DNA of 64,000 nucleotides from Callaeas wilsoni (lineage: Eukaryota > Chordata > Aves > Passeriformes > Callaeidae): NCBI GenBank assembly GCA_013398955.1, contig VWPU01011886.1, positions 124,001-188,000 on the forward strand, read 5' to 3'. Shown here one piece after another: positions 1 through 10,645 of this stretch. The notes beneath the pieces were generated by a model. It had not been told where the DNA came from. It saw nothing but the letters and a program-made list of their open reading frames with translations, and ran no database searches. The translations under genes were made by a program, and so were the position numbers. The first letter of the stretch is position 1. Every line of letters starts with the position of its first letter.

Positions 1-80
1 CATTAAACTGGTAAAACGGTTTTCATCTTAATTGGATATGAGCGGTGTTATCTCTAATAACCCCAGGATACTTCTAATTG

Positions 81-146
81 GAGTTTTCTTTTTCCTTTCT
101 TCCCCCCGCCCTTTCTTTTTCCTTCTTTCTGTTCCTTTCTTTTCTA
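81..146 (+). repeat. Polypyrimidine tract
   Basis: About 65 bases are almost wholly C and T on the + strand, broken by single G residues. Such tracts are low-complexity repeats that can form triplex DNA. They also resemble extended splice-acceptor tracts, but no exon follows. Confidence 0.75.
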
Positions 147-1140
147 ACACTTGTGTCATTGACCAGTGTTAATATTTGAGTGCCCCCTCTTCCAAACCCC
201 CTACTTGATATTTTCTGAAGCAGGAGGCAGCCTGATTTCAGCAATTGTATTTGTATTCCATTAACAAAGGTGATTTCACGTGTGCTATCATTGGAGATTT
301 TAATAAGATAGAGTTATTGATGTTAGCTAATAATGTTTTGAAAGTTGGTTGTCTTCACTGCCCTGAGATTCACCTCAGGCCAGCAACTTCTCCATTTTCA
401 GATCTTATTGCAAGACAATGCCTGTCATTGTTTAGCCTGAGATTGTCATTTTAGTGTGAATCTCTGCTCAGTTCTTTTAGGGTGCTAAAATCATTCTTAT
501 TGCTACCTGCTCATTTTTTAGACTCCTGTGAGAAGAATGTGTATTAATTGGCAACAATAAAATACCACGTAAAATTAAAAGGCATCAAAGCTTTCTGCAG
601 CAAGTATCCCTTTGTTTTATTTCACCAAGAATTCCTGATGTGGATGAGGAAATATTCACAGCAGCAAAGTTCACATTTCATAGCAGAGGGCAGATAGATG
701 CATAGGCTTCAGGGGAAACTGCACAGGACTGCTTGGAAAAAACAAATTTGAGAAACTTTAGTTCACTATTTTTCATGATTCTCTTTCTCTTTTTGCTCTT
801 TTACACATGTAGCCCTAAATTGGTTATTTCACTACTTCAATTTTAGATTAAGTTCTATAGGAAATCAGCTTCAATTTCTCTTTAAGCTACACCTGCCTGG
901 CACTACAGGGCTTCTATTGGCTCCAAACTAAATAAGATGACAAAGAATTAAAAAGACCGAAAGGACAGAAGGTCTAAGAGAAAGAATTGTACCAAAAGCA
1001 TAAACTACCTCATTTTTTCAACAGGGATTAAAAGTTTGAAGCCTGCATATGTTTTAAATGTGAAAAATTTTACTCCTGAGACATATTCAGGAAGATATAA
1101 TTCATTTTCCTGCAGAACACACATGCACATATACACACAG

Positions 1141-1181
1141 AACACGTGATGAAGTCAGTACTGTTCCCTCCATCACGTGTT
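1141..1181. other. Inverted repeat carrying two CACGTG E-boxes
   Basis: The arms AACACGTGATG (1141-1151) and CATCACGTGTT (1171-1181) are perfect reverse complements separated by 19 bases. Each arm holds a CACGTG box, the preferred site of bHLH-zip factors such as USF, MYC/MAX and MITF/TFE. The pairing is direct observation; binding is inference. Confidence 0.55.
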
Positions 1182-1791
1182 TTTCTGAGCAAATGTTATC
1201 AAACTCACAATAGTTATTACTTTTTCTATATAGCTACAAGTAGCTATGCAGAGCTCATTAAAATAATAGAGAAATGCTACCAGAACACTTCAGAGTGCAA
1301 AAGCATGTATTAAAAAAACAGTTGCAATAAATAAAATTAGCACAAAGACACCTTCAGCAATTTATATTTACATTTCAGGCAATTAAATCAGCAATACCTG
1401 GCGTGTGGATTAGAAGGGGTCAAAGGCCTTTCTCAAAGAGAACCTTTTATAGTATCAAAGGCCCTGTGACATCATGTTTGCCTTTTATGCTGAATTAGAT
1501 AATTACAAATAATTGTAACTCTGAAAGACATTAATTTTATGGTAGATTTTTTTTTCCCTTCACAGGTCAGTATGCAACCCTTTGACCCAACATTGTAGGA
1601 CTAACACCTTTGTTAGAAAAGCAAAGAATATTACTTTCTCAACCAGCAACATGCAGGATTACTTTTGTCAATAGTCAGAGAAAGCAGAACAGAAATATCA
1701 TGATACACCAACCCTTAGAATAAATATTTCAGATATTTTGTTGTGAGGAAGATAACCAAACAGGGTGGGGTTTGTTTATTTATTTGCTTAT

Positions 1792-1792
<1 letters not shown>

Positions 1793-1837
<45 letters not shown>

Positions 1838-1846
1838 ATCTATCTT
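1793..1846 (+). repeat. (CTAT)n tetranucleotide microsatellite
   Basis: About eleven uninterrupted CTAT units run from 1793 to about 1837, followed by an interrupted CATCTATCTT. The 87-codon frame through this tract (1743-2006) encodes a Ser-Ile-Tyr-Leu repeat and is a by-product of the microsatellite. Copy number is likely to vary between individuals. Confidence 0.95.
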
Positions 1847-4280
1847 CATGTTTAGCTTTCTATGGGATTTACCAAATCAAATAGAAACAAAAAATAGAAT
1901 TAGAGATACATTAGACAAGACAGCTTGCTTCTCAATTCTGTGTTCGAGTCTTTCTTCCTCACCTTTCCATCCTCATCCTGCATCTGAGCTCATGGCAGCA
2001 GGCTGATCTAGGGGGTTTGGGGAGAGCAAATAGGCTTGGTGTAAATCTTCAGTGTTGAGTGGAAAATTCAATAATAAATTTCAGCAACAGACCTCTGCAT
2101 CTACCAGCCCAAACACTGGAGACAGCGTGGTCTGACACACTCACCCTGCCCTGCTCAACTGGCCCAGGAGCCTTCACAGCACAGGACATTTGGAGGGGTA
2201 ATGGTTAATTTAAGGAGCTTTTATGTGACTCTCATGATGTTTTTTCACTTCTGGACAAAACAGGACCAACATGAATTTAATCTTCTGCCATGCAATAGAA
2301 GTGAAAAAATATCTGGGCCGTGGACATTTAACAATCAGCCTTGTTGAGCCTGGAATTTCTGCCAAGGTGCAGTGAGAAAAGGGCAGTAAGAATGCCAGTG
2401 ACCCTGATGAATACAAAATCTCTGTTGTTCATCCTGCTGATGAATTGCTCCTGAATTTTTCACTGTCAAAAGGCTCGATTATTTCACCTGTTCTAGGAAG
2501 CAGCTGACACTGCCCCTGTTTCCACAGGTAGGGTGGAGATCTCGTGGGAGAGTTTTGGTGTCAGCCTGTGGGAGTGATGCCAGGTTAGGGGAACCCTTGG
2601 GAGCTGTCAGTCAGTCCTACAGCTCTGGGGTCCATGGAAGCCAAACCCTGTGCGTTAGCGTTACCCTGAAAAAATGACTTGACAAAATGCATATAAAATC
2701 TGGTGTTTGCTGAGGACAAGTGGAACGAGGGAAGGGACACAAATTAGAGAACAAAACTGTGAGCAGAATTAGCTGAGGGTAACCTCCCAAATTGTTGCTG
2801 TGCTTCAGTGCTGCCACAAGTTACAGCCTGCCAAAGGGGTAGGAGACCAAACCAAGATATATTTCTTAGATGGCTCAACTGTCTCAGGCTTGGAGGTTCA
2901 TTAGGAAGTGAAATCATCCCAGGAATACCAAAACACCAGGAGGCAATAAAGATGATATAGGTAATGCATTCTGATTTCTTCTAGCATTAACTCATTTAAA
3001 AAGCAGTATTAGGTAGAAAAAGAGACTTTTATAAGGTTGTAAAACAGCAAATAAAAATACAGAAAGGCATATCAACACTGGGTATTTTTTGCCTACAAAT
3101 AAAGCCAACGGGACGGTAGTTTGCTTTGTTTGCTGTGTGACTTTGGGGTAAGCAGGAACAGACATTCAGGTAGAAGTGTACTGGTCAGTGAGTGTGGACT
3201 GAACACGGGAAAGAACTGCATTAAATACTGTCCAGGTCAATGATTAATACATTCCAATAAACTTGGTAACCTCACAGCCTCCCCCTCCTCTGCATTTTTC
3301 GGTTTAATTGAAATTTATGTGCTAGTTTTAAGCAGCTATATAAACAGCCAGAATTATTATACATTTGACAGCAGATAACTAAAAGATTGCATTAGCAGAA
3401 CAAAAATGTAGTGCCTTTCTTAAACAGAAGCTGCTTCCAGCAAAATGGCCTCGGAAGCCTTAATAAACCCTGTGGCCACGTCCTGCACACACCCAGGCAG
3501 GTGCTGCAGCTTGGTGCTTTGGATCTACCTTAGCAGCTGGACCAGCCTGGAGTGAGAGGTTGGAGCTGTGAGACTCCAGAGACCCTTTCTAAACAGAGTT
3601 ACTCTAAGATTTTCTGTTGGTAATGAAACAAAACTGTCTTTTTGCAGTGGGTAGTGTGGGGCTGGCCAGGTCAGTGCTTCTGGCAGCTCACTGTGACTGC
3701 AGGAGAGAGAAATGCCACAGACACCTGCTCAGGAGGTAAAGACACCATTGCTCTGCTTGTACTCGCTGTCCTTCCTTACAGCCCCCAAACTATCTTTACA
3801 TGCCCATTGTTGCATGTATTGCATTATTGTGGTGTCTCATGAACATCAAAGGTGCTTCTATTTTCAGGATCTTCCACTTCCATTGCACCTCCTGAGTGGT
3901 TTTGGTGATCATGGGACTCTCACTGGCCTCTTTAATTTTGGGTGTCCAAAATACCGTAAGTGGATCCATCTCTTGTTTAGTTATTTCTTTAAAAAGCTTC
4001 TAGTAAATGGGAAAAACCTTATTTTTTGCAAATGTCACCATCCCAAGGAGGCACATGAAAGCAGGTCACAGGAGGATTTAAATTTCCATCAACTTAAAGA
4101 GCAGGTAGGCTCTTACCTAGGTAAGAATTAGGTTCCTAAAAACCTTTATGGAGCTGCTACTTTCTGTTTAGGCAATGTCACTGAACCGCTCTCCCCTAGG
4201 CCTTATAGCCACATACACGAAATAAACTGATTGGTTTTCCCCTTCTTCACTTCCTCAAAGAAGAGTTTTACATATTTTTT
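1847..4280. other. Unique noncoding DNA, no gene seen
   Basis: Short open frames on both strands show no family motif. Around 3290-3420 the sequence turns AT-rich with TAAT-type cores, as in many developmental enhancers, but nothing more specific can be said. No transposon was recognised. Confidence 0.6.
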
Positions 4281-4313
4281 TTTCTTTGGCCTTAATAAAA
4301 TTTCTTTGGCCTT
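4281..4313 (+). repeat. Short direct repeat, 20-bp period
   Basis: The 13-mer TTTCTTTGGCCTT occurs at 4281-4293 and 4301-4313. This is a two-copy local duplication with no sign of function. Confidence 0.7.
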
Positions 4314-4430
4314 TGTCATCAGGAAGGTTTTATTGCAGGCAGCTGTAGTCAGAAGACTGCTGAAAAAGGATCTGTTTTATTCAGAGGGTATTTGTATTGC
4401 AATGTAAACACAGAAATGCTCAGAACAGCA

Positions 4431-4431
<1 letters not shown>

Positions 4432-4461
<30 letters not shown>
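4432..4461 (+). repeat. (CTG)10 trinucleotide microsatellite
   Basis: Ten uninterrupted TGC units run from 4432 to 4461. A 62-codon frame reads them as poly-leucine but carries no recognisable domain, so coding is unlikely. CTG/CAG tracts of this length are often length-polymorphic. Confidence 0.95.
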
Positions 4462-4599
4462 ACCAGCTGCAAAAGCTGAAGGCATCTATTTTCCATGCAG
4501 AAAGTCAGCACTGGTCTATTTACCATGATAACCTGCTTCTAATAATGTTCAGCTTTTCACTGGAACTTGTCAAGCTCTAAAATATTGTGATAATTTTCC

Positions 4600-5510
4600 G
4601 ATGTTATACCATCGGGTGCAGTAGAATTTCTCCTGGGCTGCAATTAGCCAACAGCTTATGTTAATTTTAATTAATTAACTTAGGTGGATAGTAATGCCAT
4701 GTAATAAAACATTTTGCTCAGTGTGAAACTTGTCCGTCACATTTGTTTGTGACCTAAGTTAGTAATTATGTGTGCTTAAGTCAGTGGTAAATGGAAATAA
4801 AATGATGCGTCAGAGGCAAAATGAGGTAATTTGTGTCAACTGAGTTGGTTGATTGTGTTATAAAGGTGTAAGACACAGGAGTGCTGGTTAGAAACTGGTC
4901 ATTATTTTGTAATCCAAGGAATCTCTCATGATGCACATTCAGTACTAATCAAGACACCATTTCCTCGTGTGAAAAGTCTGTCTTGTAGCACAATAAATCT
5001 AACTAACGCCCCAACTAATGTACAAGGTTCAGTGAGAAGGCTGACAGTTGAATTAAGATGAAATTGCTGTCGTCTGGTTCCTCCTCGGCCTTTGAAATCT
5101 AACTGATCAGCAAACGTGAACATCAAACTTGTGACTAATTCTTGAATGATTGAAATAATTCCAACAAAAATTCTTCAGAGAATGACTTTTTTTACCAATG
5201 TCTGCCAGTACATTATGGAAACTAAGAACATACTTGCACAATATGTACAAAATTTGCTGTTTTTCCCATTTCAGATGTGTTTTGGAATTAACGTTCTGCC
5301 TACACTGCTATAGAATCTCACCCTGCTAATAAATTTGAAAATTGCTTTTTCCTCCAGAACTTGAATTTTTATTTAAGTGCTAATATTCTGTCTACTTTAT
5401 TTCAATTGGCCGCTCATGTTTTTCAAAGTTGCCTTTGGTTTCGGAGTGAAAGAAATTTGCCGTCTATATTTTTGCAGTTTAAACCAAAGCTAATTAATTA
5501 GTTAAGCATC
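4600..5510. promoter_or_regulatory. Candidate homeodomain-rich regulatory block
   Basis: Two perfect 12-bp palindromes of overlapping TAATTA homeodomain cores lie here: TTAATTAATTAA at 4667-4678 and CTAATTAATTAG at 5490-5501. Other TAAT cores lie between them. The block lacks recognised repeats and open frames of note. This composition is typical of deeply conserved developmental enhancers, but conservation itself was not observable. It could equally be plain AT-rich spacer. Confidence 0.3.
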
Positions 5511-6694
5511 CAAGTATTCTGACTTGCCTTTGATGTCCAAGTTTCCAAGACATAAAAACCCCAACAACCTCAGCAAATGAAAACAAGAACACAGGATTAA
5601 AAATCCACCCTGTGGATTATCTGCAGGATTTTTTTTTTCCCCCCTAAAAGGCTCAGCTTTATTTTTCTCTTGCTGGAAAAAAGTGCTCATTAAGGAGACT
5701 GATGATGTTACTGACAGTACCTCTTTGGGCAGCATGACAAGCCCAGCAGTGGAAGAGTGTAGGTAAATGAGTTTCTTCCACTGGAGCTTCTTACAAAGTA
5801 AAATAACTCATTTTTATATTCAAACTTGTACCTGACTCCCAAACTCCCCCCATCTGTTCTTGAACAGATTTCAAGAGGTAAAAACACTTGATCAAAGACC
5901 AGTTCATTGCAATACAGTGAGTATTAATTCACTTCATGCTAGAAAAAATTAAAAATCACATAGATTGCCATGGAAATTGTATGTTTGGTCCCGACAAGAG
6001 CATGGAATGCAAATAATAACATATAATGTAGCTATCATCACCTTTATATGTTAGAATCACTGGAGGATGGATTTGCTTGGACTTTGACAAGGGAAATTTT
6101 TGTTTTGAATCAATACAAAAAATGTACCTTGACCTGAAACTATGTGGTTCTCTGAGCATTTGCATTATTTAGTATTTTTTGAGTAGAATTGAATTCCAAA
6201 AGAAAAATCCTTTTGGAAGAGAAATACTGAAACATTTATCCTAGAAAATAAGGTTTATTAATTTTGCACTTTCTCCATGTTAAATAGATTGATTATTTCC
6301 AAGAATGCATATATTCCTATTAAATCTCTCTTCTTATAATAAAATTATAGTTCTTGAATTTTCTTCCTAAAAGGCTTTGACTACATAAGATTTACCTTGT
6401 AATAATTTCAGCAAATTGATATGTGCTTTTTCAGATCAAAGAAATAAAAAAGATTCATCCTGGTCTTCCAACAACCAAATGGAAATCCAGCAATTTGGGG
6501 CTCAGTGAGCTTTCCCCTCCCCCCAAGAATCCTTCTTCTTAAAAAACTGCATTTCCTGTTGGAAAATCATTCAGATGGAAATCTCTGGCTGGGCTCTGCT
6601 CGTTGCAGGTTGGGAAGGGGAACGGGAACCTGCAGCGTGGGACCTCTCCAGTCGGTTTTACCAGCAGAGCTACGGCCGATTATTATGCTAATAT
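5511..6694. other. Noncoding DNA with two perfect octamer sites
   Basis: POU octamers lie at 6007-6014 (ATGCAAAT) and, in the opposite orientation, at 6158-6165. No gene or mobile element is visible. GC content rises from about 6580 towards the CpG island. Confidence 0.5.
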
Positions 6695-7075
6695 TAACTT
6701 CCAATTGCCAATGAACCTTTCAACCTGAAGGATCCCAAAACACCTGAGAGAGCGCAGAGATCCCTCCCGCTCGCAGCCAGAGGCGGCCGGGCGCTGCCGG
6801 AGCGCGGGGCGCGCCCTCGGCCCCGGCAGCGCTCCGAAACCAGCGGAGCGATGAGCGGGCTGGCCCGCGGCCAGCGCCGCGCTGCCACGGCCCCGCTCCC
6901 GCAAGGAAAGCGCCCAAGTGTCTTTAAGTGACCGTAAGTCAGAGCTGGCTCTGGAGCCTGGTCAGGAGCGCGGAGCCCCGGGGGAGCGCGGCAGCGGCTG
7001 CCGCACCCCGGCGCGGATTCCTGTGGCTGCTCCAGGTTTCACCTGGAGACTCTCCCGCCGCAAATAGGGCCGGTG
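6695..7075 (+). promoter_or_regulatory. CpG island, candidate promoter with first-exon donor
   Basis: About 40 CpG dinucleotides fall between 6752 and 7072, against a strongly CpG-depleted background. Two CCAAT boxes (6701-6705 and 6708-6712) lie just upstream on the + strand. A match to the intronic side of a splice donor, GTAAGT, starts at 6934 after a GC-rich stretch that could be a noncoding first exon. Overlapping minus-strand frames of 60-75 codons here are Arg/Ala/Gly-rich, as GC-rich DNA gives by chance. CpG islands of this size usually mark promoters of genes or long noncoding RNAs. Direction is inferred from the CCAAT and donor positions only. Confidence 0.6.
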
Positions 7076-8639
7076 TGACCCTGCTCGTCTGGTAGAGGTG
7101 AAACTGGGTGCGACCTGGCCTGGGGATGGCCCCCAGGCTGCTGTTTGAGGAGGATTAAGCTTAAGTCAGGCATGTGTGCAAATGACACTTCTTAAAGTCA
7201 GACTTTTATTTCTGGAGATCAATGTTAAACGTTTCCGTGCTGTTAAAAATTTGGGATTCTATTTCTCACGCATGTTGAGAATTTAGCTGAAATATCTGTG
7301 CCTTTCCACCTACAAAATATTTCAAACTAAGTGGAACACAGCTACACTCCTCCCACTCCAAATGACAGGTTTGAGGAAAAAGTGTCAAACCAACTGATGC
7401 TTCTACCTTTAGAAAGACTCAATTTCTAATTGTCTGGATCAATAAAAGATCATTGGTCTGGATTTCAAATTGTCTGGATCAATCAGTCTGTAGCTAATAT
7501 TTCTTAGCAGGGTACATTCCCTCTAATTGATACTCATTTAAGTTAACTTGTGTTTACTGTAAACGTTGCTGCGTGAAATGTGCTTCCACTACAGCAGCAG
7601 TGATGTTTTTAGTGATGGCAGGAAATGCTGCCTGTTCAGTACTTTTATTTGGAGTTTGAAGTCCATTAAAGTGACTTCATAAATTCAAAAATAAATCCAT
7701 TTATTTCTATGAATGCTTATAGTTAATGAGCATGTGGCATTTGATTTAAAGAGGCATTATCACATTGTTTTAAAGGCCTTAAATTTAGGCTTCATTAACA
7801 AAAAGATGGGGAAGAAGCATCTGCATTTTAAGCGGATCTCTGGAGTGCTGGAAACTTTGAGGCCGTAACATCATGTCAGGTGCATTCAGCAGCTGAAGAG
7901 CTGCTTTCTGGGTCTGAGGAGGGCCAAACTTTGCTGATACAAAGGCTGTGGGGCCGGACTGACCCGGACGGATGGGCTGTGCTATCTTTGCTGGGCACTG
8001 ATTTGGGAGAGTGCCTTAGCAGCTGTTTAATTTTCACCAGAGGACGATATCTGGTAGACTATTTACACGTCTAAAGTTTATCACCTGGCAGATCTTGGGC
8101 TTTACAGGTTCCCTTTGGGAATTTGACCTGAGCAAGGACTTCAGCAGCAGGCTCCAGGATTTCAGTGCAGCCCTTGCTGGTGAGAAGCTCGAAGCCAAAC
8201 AGAGGAGCTGTTAATGGTAAACATATTAATTCAAGAGAAAGCAGTAAGCAAAGCTGCAGCAGCAGCCAGTGCCCTGCAAAGCAACTTATTTCAGAGAAGA
8301 AGATGGCAGAGGATCACAGGAATGGTGCTGCCGCGGTGGGATGCTCAGAGATCCTTTCTCTCAGCCTGTTTGAAAAGCTGTGGGAGAGGGAGGCTGCCCC
8401 ACAGGACCTCTGCGTGACCCCAGTCCCAACCAGCCGCCGGCAACTCTGTGTGTGCTTGCCCATGTCATGGCAGTGCACGGATGGCTTGACAGAGTTTACT
8501 GCTTTCTGGCTTATTTTAAGTACTCTTGGAATCTTCCGCATCCTCTAGCAAACTGGGGCAGGCTGACCTCTAAGCCACATAATCTGAGCATAAGTTAAAA
8601 AAGAAGCCCAGAATTTTCCCGTTCCCGAATAGCACCGCT
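7076..8639. other. Noncoding flank of the CpG island
   Basis: The stretch holds a 16-bp direct repeat, AATTGTCTGGATCAAT, at 7428-7443 and 7468-7483. It also has a forkhead-type palindrome, GTTTACTGTAAAC, at 7552-7564 and an AT-rich, motif-like segment at 7600-7870. The 127-codon frame at 8165-8548 matches no family I know and has no signal or domain. Confidence 0.5.
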
Positions 8640-9240
8640 GCCGACGATCTCTGATCCAGCTTTAATGTTTAATTGGATGACCGGGTTTTAAACAGAGCAT
8701 TCTTTAACCCGGCTGACTCTGCCTGCCCCCATCCCCCTGCCCAACAGCAGCCTCACTCCAGTTATCAAAGTGTCATTAGTAGAGACAGCTGCCTGTAAAC
8801 AACAGGAATGTCAACACAACTGTCTCGGTCAACAGGAATTTAACTTTAATCTGTTCATTACTTAAAGATACATCATCCTCTTTCTGCGCTGTTATCTACA
8901 TCACTCGCAGACAAAGGCGGAGAACAAATTGACAGCGGGGAGGGAGGTTGGACCGTTCCTGCCTCCGCCGGGCTGGTTCTGTTCATCATTTCCAGTTCTT
9001 CCCCCCCAGTCCTCCCCCCGTCTCAGCTCCTTGCAAGTTCCCCTCCTGTATATGTATATATATTTGCGGGATTGCGGGTGAGGGGGGTCAGGAGTTCCTT
9101 GTTTAGCTGGAAACAGATACTACATATTTATAAATGTAAACTTGGAGCGCTGCCAGACTCCTGCATTTAAGCGATTAACAAATGTTTCCCTTCAAGTGGA
9201 CACCTCTTGTTCTAAATATATTTGACAAGAATGTAAAGAG
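8640..9240. promoter_or_regulatory. Candidate enhancer or promoter-proximal block
   Basis: The segment contains a TCF/LEF core ATCAAAG (8764-8770) and a forkhead site TGTAAACA (8794-8801). AACAGGAAT occurs twice at 30-bp spacing (8801 and 8831), each with an ETS-like core. An inverted repeat CCGGGTT/AACCCGG spans 8681-8712, and a TATA-like ATTTATAAA lies near 9127. It sits between two CpG-rich patches and has no repeats. Regulatory function is inference from motif density. Confidence 0.4.
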
Positions 9241-9244
9241 TCAA

Positions 9245-9395
9245 CCGGAGGGTAGAAAGGGCACACCGCGAAGCGCTCGGCTGCCAGCGCCCGCGGGCCG
9301 GGGCTGCGGTGGCCGGCGGCGTGCGGCGGGTGCCAGCCGAGCTCACGGCGGGCAGGCTGCCAGCACAGCCCGGCCTCCCCGCTGCTTAACGACAA
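9245..9395 (+). promoter_or_regulatory. Second CpG-dense patch, candidate promoter or 5' UTR
   Basis: About 21 CpG dinucleotides occur in 150 bases. A TATA-like sequence lies about 120 bases upstream. At the 3' edge an ATG at 9394 in a strong initiation context (A at -3, G at +4) opens a leucine-rich hydrophobic stretch of about 16 residues. That stretch ends at an AAG|GT at 9441-9443, and the frame stops at 9484. This could be a 5' UTR with a signal-peptide exon, or just a GC-rich enhancer edge. No gene family was recognised. Confidence 0.4.
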
Positions 9396-10235
9396 TGGAT
9401 TTACTGCTTCTCTGCATATTGGTGTTATTTTGTGTAAACAAGGTTAACACTCCTTTTAAATTAAATACACCACCTGGTGACTGAATGCCTGACCTTGGCA
9501 GGCGGATTTCACCTGGTCTCCAAAAAGGGTGGGTACCCCGGCTGTGCTGCCGGCCTTTCCCACCCGCTGGCGGCCTTTAATGCCTCGTCCTGTAAAAGTG
9601 TGGCAGTCTGTGCAGTGCAGAGCGGTTCTGGGGCTGCTCCCACCTCCAGATGCGCAGGACAGCCAGGAATAGGAAGCTATTACTTATGAGCAAGAAGGTT
9701 TTTCTCTCTTAACCTTGTGCATGACATATTATTCTTGTCTACTCTGGACCTGCTGCTTGCCTCCTGCTTTCCCCCAAATAGTTCTCTTCCTTAGTCAAAG
9801 TGCATCTGATCTTCCTGGATTTTCTGGTTTGTTTGAGGAGAAAAGGAAAGTTTCTGACCCTGGTCCGCTCTTCTCCAAGAAAAGATGGACAAACTTGGGA
9901 GTAATCTCCCTTTCCAATCTGAGAATGATCTCCCTCTCCAATTTAAGAGCTATGTCCTTCTTCCCTTTCTGAATGATACTCTGGAAAATAAAACGTTCTT
10001 ACTTTGGCCTAAAGTATCTAAACTTCACTTCTAAAGCATTATCTGTCATACAGGTTCACCTAGGATGTTTCCAGGGTAACTGATTCTGACACTTTTGATA
10101 ACTCTGGAGGTTAAGGCTGATGTCATTCTTCACGATGTGTTAAAAATTAAGACAATCCTGTGCTAGGTGAAGAAATCTGAATTCTATGCTTTGGAATTAA
10201 GTGTCTACAGCTAAATAGTAGCTAATTGACTGATT
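9396..10235. other. Noncoding DNA with a 24-bp tandem repeat
   Basis: A forkhead site TGTAAACA (9433-9440) abuts GTTAAC, and two CACCTG E-boxes follow near 9470 and 9510. At 9902-9949 two diverged 24-bp copies built around ATCTCCC stand in tandem. Beyond that nothing is recognised up to the CR1 element. Confidence 0.5.
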
Positions 10236-10645
10236 GAAAGGCTAAGAGAATTAGGATTGTTCAATCTGGAAAAGAGAAGGCTCTGGGATGACCTTGTTGA
10301 GGCCTTCCGGTACCTAAAGGAGCTAGAGGAAAGCTGGAAAGGAATTTTTTACAAAGTCGTGTAGTGACAGGACAAAGGGGAATGGCTTCAAACTGGCAGG
10401 GGGACAGGGTTAGATTAGAGAGTAGGAAGAAATTCTTCCCTGTGAGGATGGGGAGGCCCTGGCACAGGGTGCCCAGAGAAGCTGTGGCTGCCCCCACCCC
10501 TGGGAGTGTCCAAGGGCAGGTTGGACAGGGCTTGGAGCAACCTGGGACAGCGGAAGATGTCTCTGCCCATGGCAGGGGGGTTGGAACTGGATAATTTTTA
10601 AGGTCCATTCCAACCCAAACCATTCCATGATTCTCTGATTGAAAA
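10236..10645 (+). mobile_element. CR1 LINE, 5'-truncated 3' end
   Basis: This is a non-LTR retrotransposon fragment of about 410 bases. It runs from the end of the reverse-transcriptase frame through the 3' UTR to a tail ending in CCATGATTCTCTGATT, a drifted form of the avian CR1 terminal repeat (ATTCTATG-type octamers). Diagnostic phrases include AAATTCTTCCCTGTGAGG, CCCAGAGAAGCTGTGG and GGAGCAACCTGGGACAG. Full-length CR1 is about 4.5 kb, so this is the usual 5'-truncated dead copy. The 133- and 76-codon frames inside it are element shadows. Confidence 0.95.

Larger units (their letters stand above)
1..1792. other. Intergenic or intronic AT-rich DNA, no gene seen
   Basis: No open frame here exceeds 69 codons and none resembles a known protein. 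Apart from the pyrimidine run and the E-box inverted repeat listed separately, the sequence is unique and AT-rich, with poly-T runs near 1546-1555. No transposon end is recognisable. Confidence 0.7.

Noticed and set aside
1940..1952. GTTCGAGTC resembling a tRNA B-box
   Set aside because: No A-box or cloverleaf can be placed around it.
4392..4580. Poly-leucine frame over the CTG repeat
   Set aside because: The leucines come only from the microsatellite; the rest has no signal.
6683..6917. Three overlapping Arg/Ala/Gly-rich minus-strand frames in the CpG island
   Set aside because: GC-rich DNA lacks stop codons by chance; the frames overlap in different phases.
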